A stretch of 64,000 nucleotides of DNA from Lithobates sylvaticus (taxonomy: Eukaryota; Chordata; Amphibia; Anura; Ranidae): contig CM053029.1 in NCBI GenBank assembly GCA_028564925.1, positions 184,454,286 to 184,518,285 of the forward strand. Reading direction: 5' to 3'. Every line of letters begins with the position of its first letter. Position 1 is the stretch's first letter. A program made the position numbers and the translations under genes. The notes under the pieces are model-generated. The model had not been told where the DNA came from, ran no database searches, and saw only the letters and a list, made by a program, of their open reading frames with translations. Below, in pieces: positions 45,178-55,813 of the stretch.

Positions 45178-45800
45178 CAGGGCTGGACTGGGACAAAAAT
45201 GTTGTCCCTGGACTTCATCCAAACTGGCCTACTTTACTTTTGCAAACATTCACAAAAACAAGTGACCACATGAAGTGGGAGGGCTAACGTCATGCAGGAA
45301 CATTGTTACAGCCTCATTGGCTGGAATTTCAGAAACTGGAATTTCTGCACAGCCATTGGCTGCCTTTCAGCAATGCAGCAGTGCTGAGGCTGAGCCGGGT
45401 GCGCACTATGAAGTGAGGTGATGGGCAGTGCAGATGACAGGTCTCTCCCATACCGGCCGGCTGTTGGGCAGTATGTACAAGAGAGGAGGGTATGACAGTG
45501 GGCAGTATGTACAGGAGAGGAGTGTGGAGGGTATGACAGCGGGCAGTATGTACAGGAGAGGAGTGTGGAGGGTATGACAGCGGGCAGTATGTACAAGAGA
45601 TGAGTTTAGAGGGTATGACAATGGGCAGTATGTACAGGAGAAGAGCATGGAGGGTATGACAGTGGGCAGTATGTACAGGAGAGGAGTGTGGAGGTATGAC
45701 AGTGGGCAGTATGTACAGGAGAGGAGTGTGGAGGGTATGACAGTGGGCAATATGTACAGGAGAGGAGGGTATGATGGGGCACTATGTGCAGGAGAGGAGT
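45178..45800 (+). mobile_element. hAT left end with ~41-bp minisatellite
   Basis: Starts CAGGGCTGGACTGGGAC, the same terminal sequence as the hAT at 30845. At about 45468-45790 a ~41-bp unit (GGGCAGTATGTACAGGAGAG then GAGTGTGGAGGGTATGACAG, split here) repeats about 8 times. The right end and target duplication were not located. Confidence 0.65.
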
Positions 45801-46510
45801 GGGGAGGGCTTGAAAGCACGCACTGTGTAAGTATATTTGTTCAAATATTTGTGATTTTTTTTTTTATATATCTATGCATGTGGGGAATGCATGCAAAAAT
45901 AGCATACTTTTGCAACATAGAAACACAGAAATGCCCTTTAGCAGTGCCATTAATTGTTGATGGCACCCCATGTATATCAAATGTGCGTGCCAGTTCTAAT
46001 AGTGCCACAGCACCCTGTGGTTCAGTGTAGCACACTTTTGAAAACGATTCAAGGACTTCTTGTCTGTATGGCTTGCGCATAGGGCAGCTCATTGAAATGA
46101 ATGGGCTGCCCTATATACGTGACGCGTGAAAAATACATCCATGCTTGGTCGCACCTGTATGTGTGAACTGAGCCTAACTGTGAGTACACACAAAATAACA
46201 ATCCTCCATAAACATAAATGATTCGCTAAATAATCAGTGTTCATACAATAGTGCTACCATGCAAATAGCTGTGAACACTGTGCTATGCTCTGTTTATTGA
46301 GGATTGTTATTTTATATATAGAATGTTTCGTTTATGTGGTGAATTTACACTTTTTATTGTACAGTTTGGATAACACAGGGTTAATTGGAATGGTCATAAA
46401 TTACATTCACATTATTCACATTCACATTACATACACAGAGTGATTGGGGGATGCTTATGCAGTGATGTGTGTCTGATTGGGAGATGTGTATCAGCTTTGG
46501 GGAGACTGCA
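45801..46510. other. No gene recognised
   Basis: T-run near 45848-45860 and possible MITE words near 46100-46170 (GTGTGAACTGAGCC). Nothing firm. Confidence 0.45.
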
Positions 46511-46701
46511 GACTAAAGCTGGATACACACCATACAATTTTCTGTAGATTTTTTCCTTCGGATTTACGAAAACCATATAATATGAGGTCAAACCTTAGAA
46601 GTTTCAATTTGTATGCAATCAGGCAGGCCTTCACACTACACGATTTTAGTAAATCTAAAGGAAATCAGACTAAAGTTGTATAGCGTGTATGGGGTCTTAG
46701 T
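46511..46701. mobile_element. MITE family B (GGATACACACCATACA ends)
   Basis: Left TAAAGCTGGATACACACCAT, right ATAGCGTGTATGGGGTCTTA. Interior TTTGTATGCAATCAGGCAGG is shared with 61030-61200. Confidence 0.7.
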
Positions 46702-46818
46702 CGGAGTCAGGGGATCGTTCATCACTCAGCCACTCATCTTCCATGTGCCCGGACTGGCTCCTGGAGCCTGCACACACCCAGACACATCACACTTTTTTTT
46801 TTTCCACTTTATACTATA

Positions 46819-46854
<36 letters not shown>

Positions 46855-48047
46855 ATATCCTTTACATTTTCATACATACTTCCAAATTATCCTCCAACAA
46901 ACTTCTATACACTCTCACTACTATCATATACCAATCTTAATCACTCCTTTGGCTGCTGCCAGTCACAGTCTCCATCCAATTCTCTATTTATCCATTTAGC
47001 TTTCATTCCTATCCACAGTTACATGCGCATTATTCCATACGTCCCATATCTTATGATATTTTTGTATCCCTCCTCTATGCTCATACATTATTTATCACTT
47101 GATTAACTGTTTTCATCCATTAGTTTACCGAATGTGGTCCACCTGCATCCACCTTACCGCTATTTGCTTCCGTGCCAAGAATAATGTTTCCTGCAGTAAG
47201 GTTTTGACACGTCACACCTTATGGGACATCATACACAGGAGTGCTCCAGATAGAGCAGCCTATGGTAGTATGGTTGTCCGGGCACTGCACACACTCTCCT
47301 CCCTCCACCTATCCTAGCACTCTTGCTCAGTGTGCTCCAGCACTACTTGTAAAAGGATGTCTATGGGGTGGAGATGGAGCTACTGGTCGTTGCTGACAAG
47401 TGCTGGTGGGATTGGAGCTCAATGCCTGAGTTTCCACTGGGAGGGATGCCAGCTGCAGGAATTCATTCTGAGAGAGGTGGAGGGAGGAGAATCCAGGCCG
47501 GCAGTGTATCAACTTAGCGGTGCTGTATGTATTTAGTGACAGGCAGATGTATGAGGAACTAATTTGGCAAAGTTTTGCAAGATGTCAGGAGGGACTTGTC
47601 TGCTGGGACTTGAGGAGGGGAATTGAGATGGCAGGGAAGGGCAGGGAGGGGGTGCGAGCAGTGTCTGCAGGAGGGTGGGAGGCCAGTGCTGCCATGTGCC
47701 TGTAGCCAGCGTAAGTTGCTCCATGCATGTCACTGCCAAGTGGCCTTGGTAGTGCTGGAGCAATGAATTGGGGCTTGTTACCTGCACATACTACCCACTG
47801 TACACTCCGCACTCCTCTCCTGCACATACCACCCTCCACCATATACTCTGCATTCCTCTCCCTTCACATACTGCCCACCACCGTGCACTCTGCACCGTAC
47901 ATTCCCTATTTAATGTTACCATATTCTGCACTGCATGTAAGTAATCTCAGACTCTATTTAACCACACCCCCTTTATGCAACACCCAATATTTAGTGCAAA
48001 TTAAACCATGCCCACTTTTCACCCTCTGCGCAATTTTATTTTCTTCG
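46702..48047. other. No gene; microsatellite and relic minisatellite
   Basis: (TA)n at about 46824-46850. At about 47780-47900, CACTCCTCTCCTGCACATAC units are the reverse complement of the 45468-45790 minisatellite family. Long frames at 47330-47842 show no domain. Confidence 0.5.
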
Positions 48048-48990
48048 ATGCATAGGGTCCACTTCTGTGAGTAGGAGCAGGTGGCCAACTGTATCAAAGA
48101 TATCAGAAAGTTTTAAGAGTAATGCCACATACACACGATCGGAAATTCGGCCAGCAAAAGTCTGATGTGAGCTTTTGGTCGGAAAATGCGACCTTGTGTA
48201 TGCACCATCGGACTTTTGCTGGCCAAATTCCCGCCAGCAAAAGATTGAGAGCAGGTTCTCAATTTTTCGGTCAGAAAAGGTTTTGATCAGAAATTCCGAT
48301 CGTCTGTACCAATTCCGACACTCAAAATTCCTACGCATGCTCGGAAATAATTTGACGCATGCTCGGAAGCATTGAACTTCATTTTCTCAGCTTGTCGTAG
48401 TGTTTACGTCACCGCGTTCTTGACGGTCGAAAGTTCAGCGACCTTTTGTGTGACCATGTGTTTGCAAGCCAAGCTTGAGCGGAATTCCGTCAGAAAAACC
48501 ATCCAAGATTTTTCTGATGGAAAATCTGCTCGTGTGTACGCAGCATTAGGGTATGGACTTGTTGCCATTGGTTTTAACAGATAGAAAGTCTTTGTGAGTT
48601 TTAATAGGGCAGCTTCAGTAGAATGTTGCAGGAAAATCCAGACTGAAAAGAGGTCAAGAAGGTTGTTATCAGTGAGGTGGTAGATTAAGCAGTTGTAAAT
48701 TTGGGGTTCTAGGAGTAAGTGGGAGCAAGGAGATAGCTCTTAGGTTGTTCACACTGGTGAGGCTAGTGCAGAGGGAGAGATTGAATATGTGGGTTGAAGA
48801 GTGTAGAATAGAGCAAATGGTGACAGTGGTAGTTGTGAGGGAACAGGGTCAGGTGGTTTAGGCGGGCATTAGAAAAAAAAGTTTAACAACCTCATCTATG
48901 GTAAAGGGCTATAAGAGGGAAGTAATGTGGTGGTAAACATGGCATTTTAGTTGGGATAAATACATGGACAGTGGAGATCTCATCATGAAT
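48048..48990 (-). pseudogene. L2-type LINE RT N-terminal region, interrupted
   Basis: On the minus strand, VWIFLQHSTEAALLKLTK (family consensus close to QSGFRPHHSTETALLKVT) lies right of the inserted element at 48118-48553. LKLSDIFDTVGHLLLL (consensus LLDLSAAFDTVDHSLL) lies left of it. Several frameshifts are present. It ends near 48055, where unrelated sequence begins. Confidence 0.78.
48118..48553. mobile_element. Harbinger-type MITE inserted in LINE
   Basis: The ends TAATGCCACATACACACGAT and CGTGTGTACGCAGCATTA are inverted repeats. The interior CGGAAATTCGGCCAGCAAAA is itself partly palindromic with CTTTTGCTGGCCAAATTC. It splits the RT coding sequence of the surrounding LINE. TA-type flank; exact duplication ambiguous. 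Confidence 0.8.
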
Positions 48991-49904
48991 TACTTACATG
49001 TTTATTTTTGATAAGAGGGCAGATTTATACAGGAAGTCCTGCCGGGATTTAGTTTAACGCCACAGTTGCTCAGGAGTACAGCTATGTCTTTTGAGAAATT
49101 ATGTTATCAGTGTAGCCCCCTTGTCCTAAACAGGGGCTACTAGTAAAATTATTTTTTTGGCTGGGCTGTAATTAGCCCAAACTGATTGTAGTTTTTCACT
49201 TGGTTTTCCCTAAGTTTCAGTTGGGATGTGATTTCTTACTGCTGCCAGTAGGTGTGAGTTATGAATAATTATATTTCCATCAGCCAACCCAGTAGGAGAT
49301 TTATGCTGCTGGTGCATGCTGGGGAAGAAAATGTATATTTGGAATTGGCCATGTGCTCACTCTGATCCCCCAGGCTGAGGCCTTGGTTGGTGCTGCTAGA
49401 CTGAGCTCTGTCTTCAGGCACAATAGCCTGTGTGGAGCCTAACGTGCTGAATTTGGAGATTGGCCTGAACTGGCCCTGAAGATGTCTTGCCTGGTGATGG
49501 ACGAAGCTGTGCCCAGGAGGAGACCAGGGGAGGACCCTTGCTGGAGAGAACCATGAAAAATGCTGGTCTCTCAGAAGTGCCTGATGACTCACTTGAAGGA
49601 TGCACTGAATCTAAGTAATAGAGAGAGCACAGTCTATGAACCAGATGAGTTACTGCCTACGGTGTCACTGTGTCAGCACTGTGAAGCTAGACATGGATCT
49701 GGAGAGTCTGTAAGTGATCTCTATGGTGTCTGGGACCACCCTAACCCTCATTTGCTTAACGGTTCTGCAATCAAACTTAAAAAGACAAAAGTGACTGGTG
49801 CCCAATGTTCTTTCTCAGTTCCCCATCTTATCCATGGACTCAGCCCTGGGGTGAACTTTTGGCCCGTCCACTGCCACTGAAGGTCCCATTATAACGATAG
49901 GGGC
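48991..49904. other. ~0.9 kb of unassigned sequence
   Basis: It lies between two pieces of the same LINE, so it could be an inserted element. Short frames such as 49269-49592 (minus) and 49560-49880 (plus) show no recognised domain. No terminal repeats were found by eye. Confidence 0.45.
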
Positions 49905-50330
49905 CTCATTCTATTTATAGTGAGGGAAGCGAGAGTGTGTCCAGGGAGGATGAGAGTGAGCTGTTTTAGACAAAAGTGGCCAGGTTGGGGCATGATAGGG
50001 GTGAGATTTTGTTGTAGAATTAGTCTGTTGAGAACAGAGAAGAGAAGGGTTAAAGTGGCAAAGGTTTCTATGGGTAACTGTTTGTTGGTTGGAAGAATCA
50101 GAGGTTAAATGCAAGGACAAAGTGAAGCTAAAATTGTGATCAGAGAGAGGAAAAGAAGTGTTGGAGAGGTTGCAAGGAATTCAGAGTTGGAATACAAGAT
50201 CAAGGGTGTTGCTATTAGAGTTAGTAGAGGTGTGTGTCGATCGCGTTAGGTCAAAAGAGGAGATTAGGCTGAGGAGTTGAGAGGTAGCTGAGTGTTAACA
50301 TTAAAGTGGACCTTATCTTCCAAAAGAGAG
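49905..50330 (-). pseudogene. L2-type LINE endonuclease C-terminus
   Basis: The minus strand encodes a region equivalent to NTLDLVF..., PLSDHNFSFTLSL, with the SDHN motif of the apurinic endonuclease fold of non-LTR retrotransposons. It is disrupted by stops and frame changes. Same strand and order as the RT piece at 48048-48990, so probably one element. Confidence 0.7.
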
Positions 50331-50875
50331 CTTATTCTTTTTAAACTCACCCCCTTCCCCAATTACTAAAGCCCCATACACACGCGCGGATTATCCGAGG
50401 ACCAGGTCCGTCGGATCATGTCCGTCGTACTTTGTCCGATGTTGGTTTTGCGTACACACGGTCGGACAACGTTGTCGGAATTTCCGGTCTGCAAGAACGT
50501 TGTGACGTAAGTCGTCTTCCACGAGACTAGAAAAGGGAAGTTCAGCACCACGTCCTGCACCCGTTGGGCTCCTTCTGCTGATCCCGTGTTTATCGCGAGT
50601 TAGTCGAAGTTTGGGGACTTACGATTCGCGCTTCTCAGTTTTCTGACTCAGATCGTTACTGCTCTTCAGTTTGTGCTTGTCGTGCGTATCTGTTTATTAG
50701 TGCGTGTAGTCAGTTCGCATTTGTTGGTCATTGCGGCCTATATCTTGATATAGGACGCTTTGATTTTCACTGCTTATTGTCTGCTCGTTTCTGGTATTCA
50801 TTTCGTTCTTTCAGGCCTTGCTGTTTATCGGTGCTTTCTGTTTGTCTGTTCTGACCAGCCGACCGCTTGTGAGCG

Positions 50876-53078
50876 ATGTTTCCCGTACGTACTCGTCGCC
50901 GAGTTCGTGCTGTACGCGGAATTGGTGTCGGGCTTTTAGCTTTGAGCCAAGACCCGTCCATGAACAGAGTGACGAGGAGTATGTGGACCAAGAATTGGTT
51001 GCTTCAGCGTGATCAGTTCTCGCACATGCCTTTGCTTCGTGAGAAATCCGGGAGAATAATCCTGATGATTTCAGGAACTTTCTCCGGATGACGGACCCCG
51101 TTTTTCACCGTCTTTTGGCTTTGCTGACCCCTTTTATCAGCCGGCAGGATACCTGCATTAGACAAGCCATCACTCCGGAGCAGAGGCTTGTTGCTACGTT
51201 GAGGTACTTGGCGACAGGGAGAAGCCTTCAGGATTTGAAGTTCTCCTCAGGTATCTCTCCCCAGGCCCTGGGAATCATTATTCCAGAGACCTGTTCTGCC
51301 ATCATCCAGGTCCTGCAGGAGGACTATATTAAGGTAACATTTCTCCTTTACTATTCCCTTCTATGTATGCTCTGTTTGCTAATGTCTTCTATTTTTGACC
51401 TCCTTCCCTAATTACCATGATTGCAATATGCTCTAATATGCTGTGCCCCTTTTCTCCTTCATGCATTTTTCCCTTCACTTACCTCCCCAGCATGCTCTTC
51501 TGGCCCAATAGACACCTATGGCCTAGTCACTTAAGCAATGTATTTTGTCTGCTGCATAGTATTGTTTTCCCCCAAACACCCCCTAAAATATGCACAAATG
51601 TTTGCTGTGTGTTTTACTTCATGTAGAGCCCCTTTTTTTTCCCTTTTTGTTGGTGGGGGGGGGGGGGGGGGGTGCCAAACTCATTATGAACCCCCTCCCC
51701 CAACTGCTCTGTCAGATGGTACCAATCCTCTATCTGCTGGCTTTCCAAAGGTCAATACACACTATATACCTACCTCTTTATAGTGGGCATCTTTAGGGAT
51801 GAATTCAGCAAAGCATGTAGTGCAAGGGGCTGGCTCCATACTTTCCATTTCCTCTTTTTTTGTGTTCTTTCCCTCCTATTAGCTTGCTAGGTAATTTCAG
51901 AATGTCCAAATGTGCGTTCCTTTTTTTTTTGGGGGGGGGGGGGTGGGGGGGGGGGGTGGGGTGGGGTATTTGGAATGTTCTTTTATCTTTCCTGTGGGCT
52001 GCCAATAGTGTTAAGTAAGGAGGGTCTGGCCAAACTAGCACACATTATTGAGCCATTTGGCAATCAATGAAGTGCAGAGGGTTACCTGTCCAAAACCCCC
52101 CCCCCCCCCAAACCCCTAGTTATTGTCAATGGCCCATCAGAAGTGGGGGGATTGATGGGGGGTGAGTAATCTGCTAGGGGGACCCTCTACTTTGCGTTGC
52201 AAATACTTTCCAGCTTAAAATGTAAAAGTCTGATCTTGTTCCAAGATGTTTAGTGTCTAATCTGCTTGCAATGTTTATGTGCAAAGTGACTAATTTTTTT
52301 TTCTTGTTTCACTCCACAGTTCCCTTCCACGCCACAGGAATGGCAGACTGTGGCCTCCCACTTTGCCAGCCGTTGGGACTTTCCTAACTGCGGAGGTGCA
52401 ATTGATGGGAAACACGTCCGCATCGTCCCACCCCCCAACTCGGGGTCCTACTATTATAATTACAAGGGGTTTAATAGTGTAGTGATGTTGGCGGTGGTGT
52501 CGGCGACATACGAGTTTTTGTATGTGGACGTGGGGATGAACGGCCGGATCTCGGATGGTGGTGCCATTGCGCACACGGAGTTCTACTGGCGTCTCCAAAG
52601 TGGCAGTCTGTGCTTGCCACCTCCAGAGGAGAATGCTGAAGGACTCCCCTTCGTCTTTGTCGCAGATGAAGCGTTTGCGTTGACTCCCCATCTGATGAGG
52701 CCCTTCCTGATGAGGACCCTCACCCCAGACCAGAGGGTCTTCAATTACAGGCTGTCGAGAGCCCGCAGAGTGGTGGAGAACACCTTCGGGATCCTGGCCA
52801 GCCGCTTCCGCCTGTTTTTGACGGCTATTAACTTGGTGGAATACAAACTGAACCACATAGTTCTTGCCTGTTGCATATTGCACAACTTTTTGAAAAGACA
52901 CAACAGCAACTATGTGGTGACCGTTGGCCCAGATGTGGAGGGCCCTTCCAATGCCGACCTCACAGCCCTTCAAGCGGCACGTCCAGGCTTGCCCCCTCTA
53001 AATGCCCGCGAGGTCCGCGAGCAATATATGGAGTACTTTGTGTGTAGGGGGGCCATTGCTCTGCCTGACGATGTGTGA
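50876..53078 (+). CDS. Harbinger transposase (DDE_Tnp_4 type), two exons, one frameshift
   Basis: Cut-and-paste transposase. Exon 1 covers the N-terminal helical region and ends at 51333 (IIQVLQEDYIK, then GTAACA). Exon 2 starts at 52320 after CTCCACAG and runs to 53078, phase 0. Catalytic residues are visible: D in GGAIDGKH, D in FVADEAF and E in RRVVENTFGIL, the Harbinger DDE set. The conserved LACCILHNFL follows. The reading frame changes once in exon 1: MFPVRTRRRVRAV to FSHMPLLRE is in one frame, while ENNPDDFRNFLRMTDP onward is in another, with the switch near 51040-51056. The copy is therefore probably inactive unless this is an assembly error. A poly(A) signal AATAAA lies at 53091-53096. 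The partner protein on the opposite strand is needed in known Harbingers for nuclear import and DNA binding. Confidence 0.88.
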
Positions 53079-53390
53079 GAGGCATTTTTAAATAAATATA
53101 TTTTTTAACCAAACCTATGATTTCTTGTCATTTCCATATTCTAGCTTATTTGAGATATACATTTTTGCCCTTTAGCTTCAACAGTGGGAATGCACTTTCT
53201 GGGCAAAAGGAGGTAACAGTCTCTTCTTCCCAAAAAGATTCTTCTCATGTTGTGTGTTTGATACCTAATCTTTTGTCTAGAGAAGGTTTGTAGTGCATAA
53301 CTGACACCCAAAATACTCCTTTTCATCACCATGACAGAAATGTGTGTATTCCCAAAAATGGTGTGCTACGTGTTTTCGTACAAATCACTG

Positions 53391-53503
53391 TGGGTGTCAT
53401 TTACATAAGTCAAATCCACTATGCTCTACAAGTGCAGTGCAAAAGTGCCCTGGAAAAGAAACTTGCAGTGCAAACTGGACTTGCCTTTAGTAAATAACAC
53501 CCA
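53391..53503. mobile_element. Small MITE inside the Harbinger element
   Basis: The ends TGGGTGTCATTTAC and GTAAATAACACCCAT are inverted repeats around about 85 bp with TGCAGTGCAAAAGTG words. Similar sequence is near 59840-59975. Confidence 0.6.
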
Positions 53504-53837
53504 TTGCCCCCCAAATCCTTTACATTTGACATACATAATGCTTTTGTGTTTTTAAATAAGGAAGCCACACATTTAGAAAACTCAAAAAGTTTACTTGCAA
53601 CACATTCACAAGTGCGTTTACAAACTTCTTGGCAAAACTGACAAGATCTTGGTTCTTTACAACATTGTTTACAAACATTCCGCGTTTGTTAAAACCAGGC
53701 ATGGAGCAAAACAGAACATAGGAACTAGGAAAGTTCAACTTTCTAAAGTGAAGACAAGATCAGACATGACTATATGTTCAAAGTGTGTTTGATCTTGCCT
53801 TCATCACATGGGGGGTCACCCCTGGAAACTGGAAATT

Positions 53838-54080
53838 TAGAACATGCACACAATTTGGGTCTGAAAATGGACATTAGATGGTAAAACACATGCCTAGAAT
53901 CTTCAAAAGTGCCATTTTCCATCATGGGGATGAATGGACGTTTTTTGGGGGTGCAACCCCTTCACCACAACCACTTTAGTAGTTCGTAAAGTGGTTGCAC
54001 CCCCAAAAAAACGTTGTCATTCATCCACCATGATGGGAGCTAGCACATGGGGACACAATGTGTGCATGTTCCAAATTTCA
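53838..54080. repeat. Palindromic insertion downstream of the Myb-like gene
   Basis: GAACATGCACACAATTT pairs with CAATGTGTGCATGTTC, and GGACGTTTTTTGGGGGTGCA pairs with TGCACCCCCAAAAAAACGTT, forming a long interrupted stem-loop just beyond the 3' end of the minus-strand gene. Confidence 0.75.
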
Positions 54081-54147
54081 CACAGTTCTTAAGTTGCAAA
54101 TGTGTTCAGAAACAGCCACAAATGTGTGTTAATTACTTGGTGCGTTT

Positions 54148-55502
54148 TCAGATTTTTCCTAAAACATCAATGATGTTCTTCAATTTTTGTTGAACATCAT
54201 TGATGTTTTGCTTTATGTCATCTAGATCTCGATTGCAGACCATTATCTCCCCGATGAGTACGTGGGCACTCTCTGTGGTAAAGTGCGATTCTTCTTCCAC
54301 AACATCCACGTCACCTAAAAACAACCAAAAAAAACAAAAATGTGTCTTGGAAATGAGGCAGGCATACATTGATTAGCTTACCAGTAGCTGTGTTCTCCCA
54401 CACTCACCTGTTGTGGTGACAAGTTCTCCAATTTCTATGATCTCTCCTTCCTCCTCCTCCTCCTCTGCTTCTGGTCTTTCCCCTTCTTTGGGAGGTGTTG
54501 GTTTTGTGGTTTCCTCAGACGTCCCGAGTTTTCGCTCCCCTATGAGAATGTACAAAAGGAAGATTTAGCAACACAATCTATTGAGGGCAGAAATAGGAAA
54601 TGACAAACATTGCTTGAAAGTGAGGGACAATATTTTTGGTTGGCCAGTTACAAATGACAACAACATGAATGTAGTCACTTTGTAAAGGTGCTAAACTTAC
54701 TAGCTTTTTGGTAGAAGTTTGTCTGATGGAGACCCCCCTCTAGTATCCACTGGAGCACATGTGTGGAAAAGCATAATAAAAAGTGGGTTTGGGTGTCCCA
54801 GCACTAGTGCTCTAGAGTCCAGATGGGTAAACAGCTACTGGGTGACCTCTCCTTTACATTGAATAAATTGGCTTTACATTCTTGATGACATCTCTAGTGA
54901 GAACAAACTTCCTTTCCCCAAAAAAAAACACCAAACATCGTATTATAAGTGGCCGAACGATCGAGGTTGAGTACGATCGAATGGACACACACACGAACAT
55001 GACAGCGGCAGAAAGATCGAGGTTGAGTACGATCGAATGCACAGACGAACATGAAAGTGGCCATTTTCTAATGTACAACTTTGTAAAAATACAAACACAT
55101 GGAGCAGTATGCAAGCCAAAAATCAAACACAAAACACAACTACTTACTTTTTTGAAGAACTCGCTTGATCTTTCTGTACTGATCGGGCTCCCTCAGTTTC
55201 AGGTCTGACCAGCGTTTCCTCAGTTGCTCCTTGGATCGTTGTACCCCAAAATGATTGTACAGCCTCCTCACAACTTTAGACATGATCTTGGCCTTGCGGA
55301 CATTGGGGTTGGGGTAAGGCCCATACTTCCCATCATAGTCGCTCCTCTTTAATATGTCCACCATCTCCAACATTTCTCCAAATGACATATTGGAGGCCTT
55401 GAATTTCAGGCTCTGGGATCGGGACGTTTCTGCCTCCGGCCTTTCCTCGTCCTCCTCCTCGTTGCTGCAATATTTCGGGCGCACCTGCTGTGTCCCCGCC
55501 AT
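54148..55502 (-). CDS. Harbinger Myb/SANT-like protein, three exons
   Basis: DNA-binding partner of the transposase. Exon A (55502-55148) carries a Myb/SANT-like trihelix, including PNPNVRKAKIMSKVVRRLY and LRKRWSDLKLREPDQYRKIK, the domain found in Harbinger second proteins and in the related host protein NAIF1. The donor is GTAAGTAG. Exon B (54539-54408), bounded by TCTCATAG and GTGAGTG, is acidic (GERPEAEEEEEEGEIIEIG). Exon C (54314-54148), after TTTTTAG, ends in a probable leucine-zipper-like helix (DDIKQNINDVQQKLKNIIDV). Phases match at both joins (1 to 2, 1 to 2), giving about 217 aa with no break seen. The intron between A and B holds a 56-bp direct duplication (GATCGAGGTTGAGTACGATC twice near 54960 and 55016). 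Confidence 0.82.
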
Positions 55503-55808
55503 GTGCTCTCCCCACTGCGCCGTAAAGAGAAGGGGTGGGGAATAGACGAGAAAGATCGTCAGGGGCGGGCGGAGTTTGACGCATGCTCACTGTATATAAA
55601 ACGTCACACGCCTGTGTCGTAGCCACGATCTGTGAGACGAGGGGAGAGAAAGCTCACGCACGAGACGATCGCTATAACGAAGGTACAATTTGACGTTGGT
55701 ACATAACTAGCCTAGACTGATTAGACCTTGAGGCTTCTTTATGGAGAAGATTAGGAGAGTTTAGCCTGACATTATTTATAGTGTTTTGTGTGGTGTTGTG
55801 TCTTGCAG
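55503..55808. promoter_or_regulatory. Divergent promoter between Myb-like and MADF genes
   Basis: The two genes start 311 bp apart in opposite directions. A TATA box for the plus gene is at 55593-55600 (TATATAAA). CGAAGGTACAA near 55678 may be the donor of a 5' UTR exon, joined to the acceptor TCTTGCAG at 55801-55808. A G+C-rich CGTCAGGGGCGGGCGG patch lies between. Confidence 0.55.
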
Positions 55809-55813
55809 AGATT

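Noticed and set aside
52290-52973. 227-codon minus-strand frame opposite the transposase
   Set aside because: Mirror of the transposase exon. It has no domain, and the plus strand shows the DDE residues and splice sites.
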